NCBI RefSeq assembly: GCF_029784155.1
Contig: NC_073693.1
Location: 27,936,002 to 28,000,001 of the forward strand
Direction: 5' to 3'
DNA from: Uranotaenia lowii
Lineage: Eukaryota > Arthropoda > Insecta > Diptera > Culicidae
DNA: 64,000 bases
The notes beneath the pieces were generated by a model, which had not been told where the DNA came from, made no database searches, and saw only the letters and a list, made by a program, of their open reading frames with translations. Position 1 is the stretch's first letter; each line of letters opens with the position of its first letter. Shown here in pieces: positions 20,793-31,940 of the stretch. The translations under genes were made by a program, and so were the position numbers.

Positions 20793-23700
20793 ATTTGTTT
20801 TTTTCTAATGTATAGTTGCATAAAAAAAAAATCAATAAAATTTTACTGTGTAATCCTTGCGTTGTTTCGAAGAAGAGAGGAAAATGTTGATAATTGATTT
20901 TAAATTAAAATTTTTGGCTTTTCACGGTCTAAGATTTAAATCAAACATATTTTAATTTGAAATACCCGACGACTTGACCATTTTTTTTGGTTTTTCCCAA
21001 GGGAATTATCTGTCTGCAGTTTTTGACAATATGTTTTTTCAACGGTAATAATAAAACAAAAAAAATTTAATAAAAAAAACGACAACAAATACATAAATGA
21101 CAACACCCAGTTTTACATAATTGTATAATATTGTTTATCACATCATAATCTCAATTTCATTCAGAAAAAATAAACTCTATTCACACAGGAAAGACAGTTG
21201 CAAATCGTGGTGAAAATAGATAAAAACCCAACAAAGTAAAACCAATCAGCGTAAATACTTAACAATTCGACTATAAATCTTTTTAAAATAAGGCATTTGA
21301 AAGAGGCAATTTTTCTTTCCATCTTGAATCAATCATAATAAATGTGTAAGACTTAATTAAGCCTCAGTCAACTCATTGACAATGCAAATTATTCAAAATT
21401 CAAAAAAATGTGAGATAGTTCTTACAAAAACAACATCAACATTCTTCGAAACACTCTGAAATATTTCTGAATGTCCCATTTTTAAAGATTTTGAGTTAAG
21501 AAGAAAGATTTTGGAAGAAGAAAAAAAATCAGGCCAAAAAATTTAAGAATACTTTTGTTTTATTTTTTTTTTCTCATATACCCCAATACAAAATGTATGA
21601 AAAAATATAAACAAGAAGGCTTTTAACTTTTTTCGCTAAGTACAAAACAACTGATTGTCTTCTGAAAAATTGTTTTAAGCCCTAAAATCTTCTCATTTAA
21701 TAAGCTTTAAGATTTTCACAGTGTTGTCAGAATTTATAATGATTTTTTTTAAATTTTCATTTTTTTCACAAGTTTTTCAACTTTAAGGCGTTTAAGGGTC
21801 GCTTTAAAGTTGTCCATTCAAAGTGAAATTTGGTACAGTTTGTTATCTTGAAAAAATGATCAATAATTAGTGATGGAAGGATCAGTGCAATTTTGGGTTT
21901 TGAAAACGACCATATAGCTGAGGGCCACCCTAATGTGCATAAACGTATGAGCCTAAAAAAATAAATTTTACAGTTCAACTAGAACAAATAATGTCAAATA
22001 TCCATTCAAACAGATGTGGTTTTGAAACATTCCGCTTTATTGAACTACCCTGAGAATGTTATTCATGAATTTATCAAAGTATAGTTTTTTTTGTTTATTT
22101 TTCTCATGCCTTTTTAATTTGACACTATGGGGGTATTCTGGTGTTCATTATTTTACATTATAAGTTAGCTGTCAAATTAAACAAAACTTTCTGAATACAA
22201 ATTCAATTAATTTTGGTTCCAAAACTCTAGGCAACCCCTCTTCAAAATTGCTTCCTGAATCGGTAGTTTGACATTAAGATGGTATCAAATTCCAGTGTAC
22301 CACACCTCGAACGAAAAATGACTTTGAATATGTTGCCATGCAATTTTAGTTCGATGGGATGATGAGGTTTTGTAGCCGTGGTCTTCTTGATGATAATAGC
22401 TCCCTCAATTATTTCATACTGCTTGTCGTTGTTGTTGTCGTTTTATTTAATTTTAAGGTGATTATCATTCTTCAAAATAATTAAAAAAAAATAATTTTTT
22501 TTGACCTACAATTTACTTGCTCTATGTATAAACGAATCGCTTCCCCATTTTTTTTCAACCCCTTGTTTCAGTTGACAGCAGAACACGGTGTCACAAATTG
22601 GCGCCTGTCAAGTGAATTGGCCTCAATTAAATCAAATCGATTAAATGGTTGCCATTTTTTGTTGTTGTTCCTCGCTTCTTTTCCGATGCTGCCCAGCCAT
22701 AACCCATTAAAAGCACCTGACCACCCTCCATTGGAAATTGTAAAAAAGGCGAGGGGTTTTGCTGAACTAATTTAAACTGGCTGGTCCAGTGGTTCAAATT
22801 TTCCGGAACTTTTCTGGGAGAAAACAGGGGCAGATAAAACTTATTGATCCGCACACAAGTGTGCTTCTAATGGTTTTGTGAAATCTGAAGATTGACTCGA
22901 CAAAAGCTCTTCGGCTCCGCACTCCCTATTGGATTACGTGTGAAAACGATAAAAGACAGCGTCCTGATGATTTCCTTTTAGGTAGGACTATGGTATCGGG
23001 AAAATTCAAGGGGTGTGGGGCGAGCGAGCCTTCTCGTCCTTGCAGTTTGCTTTCCGAAACTTCTCAAGATGTGTTTCGTGGAAAAGCTGGCAACTTAACC
23101 ATCAAATGGGCTTTAAGCGTTTGCACGTCTTAGACTTGGGAGGGGTGGCACTTATTGCCTTCTTGTTCTTCTTACTTCGACGCTCCGCTCAAGATCTAAT
23201 GGCGTATAGTAAAAGCAGTGAGCAGTGAGTGGCTAAGCTCGGTTCCAGTTAATGCCATCAGGGCAGATTCTGCTCGAGTCTCGAGTCCGGATCCAGATCC
23301 GGAACGAGGAAAGTCATGGATGGATTTTCCGGGCCAAGTAGTAGAAGGGATAATCTAATTTTATTTCGATTTCTGTCGTCCGCCGTCGTTCAACCCATCT
23401 TAGATGGGATGGGATGTGGAGCTGATTATTATTGCCCCCACACCGTGCCTAAATTGGATTCGAGAGCTTAGGCAGTTAAGTCCTTCTAGAACCAATATGG
23501 TGTAGTTTCGTTCCTAGAAGTAGGTACAATGTGCTACTTGGAGAAGAGTAGATTATCGGTATGAGCTTCTTGAAATTTTAAAAAGATAAACATCGGAGCT
23601 TATTATCGAAGGTTCTGAGAATGTTTGAGAGAAGGGTTTTGAATTGTGATTTGAAACTGACCTTCTTTAAAAATACACAATTCTACTGTGAAAATATGTT

Positions 23701-24665
23701 AAGGGCATTTGATGTCCATTCTATTTTTGGTATTTGAAGTAAATGGGCAAGAATGATTAATTTTAATTTAAGACTTTTTCATGAGCCTTTTTTTCAAATG
23801 ATTTAAATTTTATTTTCATACTTGTATACCTATTCAAACAAAACTTAACTCTGCAAAAAAATATATTTAAAACAACGTACCGTAATCCTGGGTAATATTG
23901 ATCACTTTTTTCAATATTTTTCGATTATAATTCCTGTTACGGGAAATGTGGCATGTTTCATATTTTTTTAAACCAGTACTGGACTCTTATTAAAGTAAAA
24001 CATGGTTTCAGAAATTGATTGGACTTCCTTAAATTTGTTCTTAAAATCGTTTTCGTCGCTGTTCAGGAATTGATGCTTTGGGGTAACATTAATCAGTTTC
24101 CATTTTGACGGTTTTAACGAGTTTTCTTTATCATAACGGATACAAAACAACTTCAAAATTGTATAAAAATTCTAATTTATCAATTTTACCTTGCTTTTAA
24201 CGTTTTCTTTTAAAAACAATTATAATCCCAAAAAAAAACAATAATGCTGCTTACATCTAGGGGCAAAAATTATAATAATTACTAAATAGTTTTAGCTTCA
24301 AAATAGAAATGAAATTTTACCTTCACACATTCTTCAATGCTCACCAAATATTTCCATTTTCATTTTTTTTTCATCAAAGTTTATCATTTAATAGGATTCC
24401 AATCCATTTGACCAATAAGGGCTTACTCTTGGAAAATGTCCTTACTTTTTGAATATCAAAATTTTATCATTAAATGACTGTACAAATAGCGCTTTAACTA
24501 TACATATACAAAGAATAAAAGTTGTTCTTCTCACATTCAACCACCCTTTTGCTTCTAAATACTTTTTGGTATCATCAGGAGAGCTGTTCGTTTGCGAGCC
24601 ATGAAAAAAATTGATATTGTAAGATTTTGAAATTACATTTTACTAACAGAAAACAATTTCAAATG
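20793..24665. other. long stretch without recognisable gene or transposon
   Basis: A+T-rich to about 22.5 kb, then an island of more balanced composition (about 22.52-23.52 kb) that I cannot match to any repeat, then A+T-rich again. Open frames of 60-83 codons are scattered on both strands without domains. The island could be conserved non-coding or regulatory DNA, but nothing in the sequence proves this. Confidence 0.35.
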
Positions 24666-24689
24666 CAAACCAAATTTTGTTTATTTGAT
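24666..24689 (+). repeat. 24-bp direct repeat, left copy (target duplication)
   Basis: The sequence beginning CAAACCAAATTT and ending TTTATTTGAT occurs again, identically, at 25546-25569. The pair brackets an 856-bp insert whose left edge is a (TATG)n run. Confidence 0.9.
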
Positions 24690-25545
24690 GTATGTATGTA
24701 TGTATGTATGTATGAGAACCCACCAGTGGCTGATAGGTCTTTCGACCCGAGGCGGTACGGGAAGTCTCGATCGCGCATTCAGATCTTGTTCATGCTTAAC
24801 TCATAAACAATAATTGCAGCACAACCAAGGGGTCCGTTACCACTGGCTTGGGACAGGTTTGACTCATCTTACTCCTTTCCAACTGTTCGAAACATATAAA
24901 GAATCCTGCAAAGGTGTCTAAGTAACCTACTCAAGATTCCAAATTTGCCGAGATACTCCGGCTGGCTTGAACCCACAATCCATTGTATATCAGTCTTCCG
25001 ATCATTTGATGTCCTGTCCAATCTTCCCGCGAATCCCCAATAACAGAGTTAAGCAGTTATGAAAATATGAATATAATTTGAAAAAAAAAGTTACACATTT
25101 TAAACATCTTACCATTTTAAAAGGATTCTAGAATTTCTTCTATTACACAGGAGAAACACTCTACCTCATGGAACAGCCGACAGAATTCCGGGAAGGTTGA
25201 AATTTTTCATAGATTGGACGTTGTACATTTGGTTGAACCAGTTTATGCTTGATTTGAACTTTTCACTATCCACTTTTTCACCAATTTTACACTTTTTTGG
25301 TATTAAAACTTGCAGGAGCAAAAAAATCTGCTCCACAGTCGGTCAAACAACCACCCAAGCTTTCACAGATGGATCCGGCAAAAAACAGATTGAAAAGACC
25401 CGGCTTTTTGTTCCCCAACCAGTACGATTATTATTATACTATGCGGTAACAGCTTTTTGTGAAAAATATCTATAATTTTATCACTAAAACTGATTAGAAA
25501 AATAAAATTTTCACGTGCGCTTCCACCAAGTCAACGCTTGCTTCT
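24690..25545 (-). mobile_element. 856-bp retroposon-like insertion with (CATA)n tail
   Basis: It is bounded by identical 24-bp direct repeats (24666-24689 and 25546-25569), the mark of a staggered-cut insertion. On the - strand the insert ends in a (CATA)n run (24689-24714 on the + strand), a microsatellite tail as seen in several non-LTR retrotransposons and SINEs. There is no long reading frame and no tRNA-like box A/B that I could identify, so it is either a 5'-truncated LINE or an unfamiliar retroposon. The part at 24715-25040 is more G+C-rich than the rest. Confidence 0.75.
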
Positions 25546-25569
25546 CAAACCAAATTTTGTTTATTTGAT

Positions 25570-26422
25570 ACTCAATTAATAGGCTTTCAAACGTAGAAAA
25601 CAGTTTTCAAAAATTTAAACTATAGACTAAGTAATTGACGATAATGTGGAAAAATTTATAAATGGTCAAAGTTACCCCGTTTTACGGTATCAAAAAACAT
25701 TGCTGACAACAAAAGCATTTATTTCTGATGCAAATTTGTTCCATGACTTTCGATTCAATTTATTTGTGAAGATTTTGTTTAAACTTAAACTCATCTAATT
25801 TAGTCCTGATGATAGCTAATAACATTTTTGACGTTGGTAACTCCAAAGCATAGAGGAAAATTAAACTAATAATCAATAAGAACAACAACTTACTGTAATG
25901 AAAACAGAAATGCGCTATGTGTTTTTCTAACTCAATCCTCCAGAATGTGTGCAAAGGTTTTTTAAATATTTTTTCATCGATTGCAAATAGCTTAATCAAA
26001 AATATATGTTTGTAAATAAGGTCATTATGCTGCAACAGTAGTGGTTTAAATCGCAAAAAAAAATCGACAAAATATTAACAAATCACTCAAACGTCAATCT
26101 TGGGCCACATGAAGAGAAATTTGCCAAACGTGCCTGTGCAAAAAAAAGCAAATATGATCGATCGTATGCAGCTTTAAATCTTCAATACAAAATCTAGCAT
26201 CTTGTTTGATCAGTTGAGTGGTACACGAAAAGAAAAATAAAATAAATAAAATAAATCAAATAAAATTAAAAATGTAGCTTAAATTTGGAGAAATATACAA
26301 AAGTAATGCTTAAAGACATACGTTTTGCTTCTCAAAATACCATCCATTTTGACTTTTTTTTACATTTCATAGAAGTAAAGAATCAAACGAAAAAGAAAAT
26401 TTCAGATAACTCACATTTCCCT
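25570..26422. other. A+T-rich spacer, no feature recognised
   Basis: One open frame at 25760-26056 (- strand, 98 codons) is Leu/Ile/Phe-rich with no recognisable domain. A short imperfect AAATA/AATCA tract lies near 26235-26270. Confidence 0.35.
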
Positions 26423-26529
26423 TTAAAGGGGGGGTAGGGTCTAACGGGTATAAAAAAACACCATTTTCACGATTTTTTTCTAGAGCTATCGTTCAAACAA
26501 ATGTATTCAAATTTTTTGCATTATACAAA

Positions 26530-26543
26530 GCATTGTTAAAAGA
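26530..26543. repeat. target-site duplication of the Jockey element (3' side)
   Basis: GCATTGTTAAAAGA is identical to 30899-30912 at the other side of the retrotransposon. It lies within the host MITE. Confidence 0.92.
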
Positions 26544-26568
26544 TAATAATAATAATAATAATAATAAA
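26544..26568 (-). repeat. trinucleotide tail (TTA)n of the Jockey-type element
   Basis: The + strand shows about eight TAA units directly against the target duplication. On the element's sense strand this is a TTA/ATT tail placed just after the AATAAA signal. Confidence 0.85.
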
Positions 26569-26796
26569 TCCGTTTATTTTCCATCTAAATTTGTTATGAT
26601 ACAATCAATTTCTAATATTACATATAATGAGTTTAGTTTACACCTTTCTTCATTAAGTTGTTCTTGAACAGTCTTTGCAAATATTGAGTATTTTTAAAAG
26701 TGTTGATTTTAATTCAAGGAAAAATATAAAAAAAACCTTTGATTCTTTATAACAAGAGAAACACAACAAACTATAACTACTTAAATAATATCACAT

Positions 26797-29475
26797 TCAC
26801 AAAGTTAAATCCCTTAAAATAGGGAAGCTTGAGCTAGCACATCTCTGATTATAATTTGAGCTAAGTCTATCACAGAATTGGTCTAGCATTTCGACATTGC
26901 TAAGTACATGAAGATCGTCGGTTCCGTACCATCGAGGGAGGTTATGTATAATTTTGAGGCATTTGTTTTGAAAAACTTGTAGCTTTTTTCGATGATACAT
27001 GGCGCAATTTGACCATACTGGTGAAGCATATGTCAAAGTTGATCGGAATGCAGCTTTGTATAATAATTTTTTATTACTAAGATCTAGTTTAGATTTCCGA
27101 TTTATGAAACAATAGAGCATTTTGAAAAGTTTTTCAGACTTTTCTAAGGTGTACTGTACGTGTTTTTGAAACGTCAGCTTTTTATCAAGGACTAATCCTA
27201 AATATTTAACGTCATCTTTCCAAGGTATCTCTTGCCCATTTATGTTAAGATTACTTGAAGGTAATTTTCTTCGGCTTCTGCATCTTGTGAAAAAGATGGC
27301 TTCACATTTGTCCGCATTAATTTTAATTTTCCATCTTTTGCAGTAGTTAACGTATTCATTCAGGCTTCTATCTAAATTTGTAATCACTTCAGTAGGTTCT
27401 GAAGATGACGAGCTAATAGCTACATCATCTGCAAATTGGTATCTTATGCATCCTCCGAAAACTGGAATATCATTGGTAAAAATATTATACAACATAGGAG
27501 ATAATACACTTCCTTGTGGGACGCCTGCAGGTATTCTGTAGGATTCTGATAGAGCAGCACCCACTGAGACAACAAAGTCTCTTTCCTTAAGAAAAGACCA
27601 AATAAGATTAATAATGAATGGTGGGAAATTTCTAATAATCATTTTGTATAGGAGTCCTTTGTGCCAAACTGTATCGAATGCTTTTTCGTTGTCCAACAGT
27701 ACAAGTCCTGTAGATTTCTTAAAATCTCGATAGTTTTTAATTTTTTTAACTAAACGGTCCAGTTGATTTACAGTCGAATGTTCAGATCTAAACCCAAACT
27801 GGAACGATGGTATGATTTCATTTTCCGAAATATGTTTATTCAAACGATTTAGCAAGACTTTTTCGAAGATCTTACTAATGCTACTCAATAAACTGATAGG
27901 ACGGTAGTTTTTTGAACTTGTTAGATCTTTGTTTGGTTTCGGAATCGCTATCACCTTAGCATGTTTCCATGTCAAGGGAAAATAATTCAGACTTATACAC
28001 CAGTTGAAAATAAAAGTTAGTAACACTAAAGCCTTTTTTGACAATCGCTTTAGACATCTATTGTTGATCTTGTCAATTCCAGGGGATTTACTATTCTTTA
28101 GTTTTTTAATCAAGGTAGAAATTTCTTTTGGTTTAGTTAAAAATTGAGGCTCTGGTCGAGTAGCTATGTGGTTGGCTAAAAACCCTTCTACAGTTGAAAA
28201 GACTTCTTGTTCGATAGAACTAAGTTCGTTAAAGGTAGTTAAGTGTGCTTTAGCAAAGTGACGCCCTATTTCGTCACATTTCTCTTGGTCTGTTATTAGA
28301 ACTTTGTCATCATTTTTAAGCGGTGGGATGGAAGAGTGTTTATTTTTAATCATTTTTGTAAACCTCCATAACTTTTTATGGTTATTCCTATCCTTGTTCA
28401 TATCTTCAAGATTCTTAGCCCATGCATTATTTCGTAATTCCTCAATACGAAGTTTTACTAAAGCGTTTGTAGAAACATATTGAGCTTTAAGATACGTGTC
28501 CCTCCGGTTACGCTGCCATTGTCTTCTTCTGGTGTTACGAAGTCTGATCAACAAAAGTATGTTATCAGGTATAACAAGTTTATATTTACTTGGAACAACG
28601 CGTGGAATGTAACGTGAATGTGCTTGTTCCAGCAAAGTTGTAAATTTGTCAATCATGTTATCAACCTGTATAGTGTCCGAAATAGAACTTAAGTCGAGTT
28701 GCTGAAGGTCAATATTTGCGTCTAAAAATCTTTTGAAACCTTGCCAATTGGCTTTTGAGTAATCAGGTATTGATCTGGGGTGGATATTTTGAACATTCGA
28801 ACATTCTATTTGAAAATGAATAGGGAGATGATCAGAGGATAAATCGTTTGATGTTTGTGGAGTTGACATTGAGTGGAGTCCATTTGTTAGAACTAAATCA
28901 AGTGTCGAGCATCTGCGGTTAGGATCGGTGGGAATGTGGGTTGAAGAAGGTGGGTGCTGGATAATGAACGATCCAATCTGGAGTTCTTCAAAGAGCATTT
29001 TTCCTGTTGTGTTAGCTCTGCTGCAGTTCCACAATCGATGTCTAGCATTAAGATCACCGCAAATAAAATAACTATTTCTGATTCTTTTGAGTGTTTTTAT
29101 ATCACTGATAAAAGATCTGTCATCTCTGTTTGCACCAGGATTATAAACGGATATTATCGTTATTGGGCCTGACGAAGTAACTACATTAATGCCTACAGCT
29201 TCTAAAACTTTCAATTCAAAAGATGGAAGTAGAGTGTGAGATATTCCTGTTTTAATCAATATTGCTACACCGCCTTTGCTACGACCAATTCTGTCAAAAC
29301 GGTAGACTTTATAATCAGAGTGTGAAAGTTTTAAATTAGGTTTGAGAAAAGATTCGCATACACATGAAACATCAATATCGTTAACGGAGAGAAATCTAAA
29401 AAAATCGTGACTTTTATGAAAAATACCATTGGCATTCCACTGTGAAATTTTTAAAGAGTTTGTTGTGTTACTCAT
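26797..29475 (-). CDS. Jockey-type retrotransposon ORF2: endonuclease and reverse transcriptase
   Basis: 892 residues, uninterrupted. Residues 1-222 are an apurinic/apyrimidinic-type endonuclease: QWNANG (12-17), E41, GDLNARHRLWN (140-150), TLDLVLTN (191-198) and SDH (214-216), all catalytic positions present. Residues about 440-730 are the reverse transcriptase: SPGIDKINNRCL, YRPISLLSSISKIFE, FQFGFRSEHST, motif A LLDNEKAFDTVWH (D595), AGVPQGSVLSP and motif C FADD (681-684). A conserved C-terminal region (YASPVWSN, LQVFQNKCLKIIHNLPRW) follows, and there is no RNase H domain, as in Jockey and CR1 clades. Length is close to that of Drosophila jockey ORF2. The start codon overlaps the ORF1 stop as ATGA, suggesting reinitiation-type translation. 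Expected role: nicking the target DNA and copying the element RNA into it. FADD instead of YADD is common in this group. Confidence 0.95.
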   Translation of the reverse strand: MSNTTNSLKISQWNANGIFHKSHDFFRFLSVNDIDVSCVCESFLKPNLKLSHSDYKVYRFDRIGRSKGGVAILIKTGISHTLLPSFELKVLEAVGINVVTSSGPITIISVYNPGANRDDRSFISDIKTLKRIRNSYFICGDLNARHRLWNCSRANTTGKMLFEELQIGSFIIQHPPSSTHIPTDPNRRCSTLDLVLTNGLHSMSTPQTSNDLSSDHLPIHFQIECSNVQNIHPRSIPDYSKANWQGFKRFLDANIDLQQLDLSSISDTIQVDNMIDKFTTLLEQAHSRYIPRVVPSKYKLVIPDNILLLIRLRNTRRRQWQRNRRDTYLKAQYVSTNALVKLRIEELRNNAWAKNLEDMNKDRNNHKKLWRFTKMIKNKHSSIPPLKNDDKVLITDQEKCDEIGRHFAKAHLTTFNELSSIEQEVFSTVEGFLANHIATRPEPQFLTKPKEISTLIKKLKNSKSPGIDKINNRCLKRLSKKALVLLTFIFNWCISLNYFPLTWKHAKVIAIPKPNKDLTSSKNYRPISLLSSISKIFEKVLLNRLNKHISENEIIPSFQFGFRSEHSTVNQLDRLVKKIKNYRDFKKSTGLVLLDNEKAFDTVWHKGLLYKMIIRNFPPFIINLIWSFLKERDFVVSVGAALSESYRIPAGVPQGSVLSPMLYNIFTNDIPVFGGCIRYQFADDVAISSSSSEPTEVITNLDRSLNEYVNYCKRWKIKINADKCEAIFFTRCRSRRKLPSSNLNINGQEIPWKDDVKYLGLVLDKKLTFQKHVQYTLEKSEKLFKMLYCFINRKSKLDLSNKKLLYKAAFRSTLTYASPVWSNCAMYHRKKLQVFQNKCLKIIHNLPRWYGTDDLHVLSNVEMLDQFCDRLSSNYNQRCASSSFPILRDLTL

Positions 29476-30794
29476 ATTTTAGGAAAACAATAGTGAGCTG
29501 TTATTTCTATAATTGCTTTGACCTGTTCTTGTTTCGATCTGCACGCACTCAGTCTGGAAAAGACTTCATCCACGATTTTAACTATTACATCGGCTGAAAA
29601 GAGGTCGCCATCGGAGACATACCTGGGAGTTGGGCTATCAGTATAGTTTCGGGAGGGTACCTGGGCATCTCGATGCAGGAGGCTGGAGTAGGAAGGACCT
29701 CGATGTTCTGTTGGAGCGTAAGTGGGACGTCCACCAGTTCCGCGTAATTGGGGAAAATCTGTGTTCTGCATTCGGAATGGCACAGGTTGGATCCTCTGCG
29801 GCTTGAACCTTTGCTGATGACGACTTCTGGCCTCCATGTATTCCTTTCGTTTCACACAGTCTTTGTAGTTAGCTGTGTGATGCTGATTACAGTTTGCACA
29901 GTTTAGTTGCTCGTCGGGCAACCTCACGTTTTTATCCTCTCTTGCCACAGTCAGCGGGCAGTCCGATGTTTTGTGTGAGTTTCCACATTTCACACAGCGA
30001 GGTTGTCTAAAGCAAGTTGATGATCCATGGCCAAACCACTGGCAGTTCCGGCACTGAGCTGGTGCTTTTGTTCTGTTGGAATAGTAGTTCCATTGCACAA
30101 TACAATGATAAACAGCTTTTATCTTTCGTAATTCGCTGAGTTGAATACCTCTTTTGGGGAAATAAAGAAGATAAAGAGCGTGGTCCTCGTTTTTTTGCTT
30201 TTTAAGCGTCATTTTTTGGATCTTAGATGGGGTAACCTCAACTTCTTTGAGTTTGGCGAGCACTTCGGCGATCTCCATATCCGGAAGCCCAGTCAACACA
30301 ATCTTAGTTTGCTTGTCCTCTTCTAGCGTGAACGTGAAGAAGCTGATATTTTTATCTTTCAAAGACGAGATCAACTTTTTGTAGTCATCGACCGTGTACA
30401 GATAAATGTTTACTCCGGATGAAGTCCTTTTCACATTGAACATCGATACACCTGCTTTCAATGCTATGCCGTGAGCAGCAGGAACGTTGGTTTCGGTGAT
30501 GGTGACCAATGGAATTTTCTCTTTCCGCTTCATGGTGTTAGGATTGCTGGTAATTAACGGCTCATCATCGGGGTTACTGTCGCTTAGCGTTTCGAAGCGA
30601 TTAGAGATATTCACTCCAACACCAACTTTGTGGTTATGGAACTTTGACGAGTGGTCCATTTCCATGGTTTCGCTGTTGGTGTCGGGATTTTTCTTTCCAC
30701 TCATGGAACGACGTAGCTTTTGGAAAGGGCCATTAGCCACTTCGTAGGAAATATCGGGATTGGACTGGGTCCGCTTTTGACCGGCTGCGACCAC
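29472..30794 (-). CDS. Jockey-type retrotransposon ORF1: zinc-knuckle nucleic-acid-binding protein
   Basis: 440 residues, uninterrupted. The N-terminal third is polar and probably disordered. Residues about 105-240 resemble the domain found before the zinc knuckles in insect retroelement ORF1 proteins (FFTFTLEEDKQTKIVLTGLP, then YFPKRGIQLSELRKIKAVYH). Three knuckles follow: CRNCQWFGHGSSTC (248-261), CVKCGNSHKTSDC (267-279) and CANCNQHHTANYKDC (299-313). The tail is rich in Pro, Arg and Gln. Known Jockey-type ORF1 proteins bind element RNA, assemble particles and act as chaperones during integration. The first ATG after a 104-bp leader is taken as the start. The protein ends four bases into ORF2. 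The knuckles match the Jockey/gag pattern well, so I am confident of the class. Confidence 0.93.
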   Translation of the reverse strand: MVAAGQKRTQSNPDISYEVANGPFQKLRRSMSGKKNPDTNSETMEMDHSSKFHNHKVGVGVNISNRFETLSDSNPDDEPLITSNPNTMKRKEKIPLVTITETNVPAAHGIALKAGVSMFNVKRTSSGVNIYLYTVDDYKKLISSLKDKNISFFTFTLEEDKQTKIVLTGLPDMEIAEVLAKLKEVEVTPSKIQKMTLKKQKNEDHALYLLYFPKRGIQLSELRKIKAVYHCIVQWNYYSNRTKAPAQCRNCQWFGHGSSTCFRQPRCVKCGNSHKTSDCPLTVAREDKNVRLPDEQLNCANCNQHHTANYKDCVKRKEYMEARSRHQQRFKPQRIQPVPFRMQNTDFPQLRGTGGRPTYAPTEHRGPSYSSLLHRDAQVPSRNYTDSPTPRYVSDGDLFSADVIVKIVDEVFSRLSACRSKQEQVKAIIEITAHYCFPKI

Positions 30795-30898
30795 AACCGA
30801 GTCGATCGCGCGAGAACAAAGATCTCAGAACACAATAGATAAGAGGAACACTGCTCACAATGCGACTGTACACTACAAAGGTCCGATGAGTAATGCTC

Positions 30899-30912
30899 GC
30901 ATTGTTAAAAGA
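30899..30912. repeat. target-site duplication of the Jockey element (5' side)
   Basis: GCATTGTTAAAAGA, identical to 26530-26543. It marks the element's 5' boundary and shows that the copy is not 5'-truncated relative to its insertion. Confidence 0.92.
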
Positions 30913-31940
30913 ACATTTAGTGATTTTTTCGTAAAAAAATATTGAAAAATGAGCCGGTGACGAAGCACTTTCGAGGATGCCTTTTAGAAAACAGGATTTG
31001 CGGTGGACACTGTATCTCAGCACAGAATCATCTGAAGTCAAAAAATCAGAGCAAAATATTTTTAATAGATGTTTTTCTGGACCCCAACGTTTTTATTTAA
31101 CATAAATTTCTTTTTATGAAATTTTTGTGGCTGTTTGAAGTAAAAACTACGATTTTTCACGAAAAAATCCGCCATTTTTCACCTGTAAAATCTCCCCAAA
31201 GTAAAAAAAACAAAAAAGAAAAACGTTGGGGTCTGGTATTTTATATGTAGAAAATATGTTCCAAATTTGAAAAGAATCGAATAAGTAGTTTTCAAATGAC
31301 GATGTTCACGGACTTTAAAAATGTGCTTTCGAGAAAAACGCTTTTGAAGTTTCTGCTCTTGCTTTCTTGCAGTATTAGATAGGAGGAGATAAAGGCCTAT
31401 AATTTCTACAGTTTTGCTTCAATTGACTTGAAAATTTGACACAACATTCTTGAAATGTTTTACAATAAGAAAATAAAAAAATAAAAAAGTCGATTTTTTG
31501 AAAGTGTTAGACCCTACCCCCCCCCCTTAATATCTTGATTAGTGGTGAACATTTGATGGATCGTCGATGTTACAAAAAACATCTAGCAAAAATATAGTGT
31601 TCAGAAAAAAATGAATGGGAAAATGATTGTAAGCACACTATTACTTCGATTTTTATTCTTAAGATTTGTTGAAATCTGGACAAAATATGGTTTTATTTCA
31701 AAAGTTCTGAACATTTTGCTAAGTGCGGGAATCATCTTTTACATTTAACTTCGTTGAATCCCATTCATCCAAAAATGTTCTAGAATGGCCTCTTGAAAGT
31801 TACCCAGGTTTATTAAACCAGTGTACTCAGTTGATAAAAACTTCATAATATTTGAAAGCAGTTCAAAACTTAAATATTAAATTTAACTACGTTTTACTGA
31901 TTTCATGAACCAAATTGAAATGAAATATCTCTTTCTTCTA

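Larger units (their letters stand above)
26544..30898 (-). mobile_element. full-length Jockey-type non-LTR retrotransposon
   Basis: 4,355 bp, transcribed from right to left. It has a 5' leader of about 104 bp beginning GAGCATTACTCATCGG, ORF1 (29472-30794), ORF2 (26797-29475) and a 3' UTR with AATAAA (on the - strand, 26578-26573), ending in a TTA-repeat tail (26544-26568 on the + strand). Identical 14-bp target duplications flank it. Both frames are open and overlap by four bases (ATGA), so the copy looks recent and potentially active. Jockey-type elements move by target-primed reverse transcription of their own RNA. The trinucleotide tail is unusual, since Jockey relatives normally end in poly(A). 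It inserted into the TTAA MITE, so it is younger than that element. Confidence 0.93.
26427..31525. mobile_element. TTAA-flanked MITE, interrupted by the Jockey element
   Basis: The left end TTAA-AGGGGGGGTAGGGTCTAAC (26423-26445) and the right end GTTAGACCCTACCCCCCCCC-TTAA (about 31506-31529) are inverted repeats flanked by TTAA, the target used by piggyBac-type transposases. Removing the 4,355-bp retrotransposon and one 14-bp target duplication leaves an element of about 730 bp (26427-26543 plus 30913-31525). It has no coding frame of its own. Inside it, CCCCAACGTTTTT near 31081 is mirrored by AAAAACGTTGGGGT near 31221. Classification as piggyBac-like is inference from TTAA and the G-rich ends. 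Confidence 0.85.
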
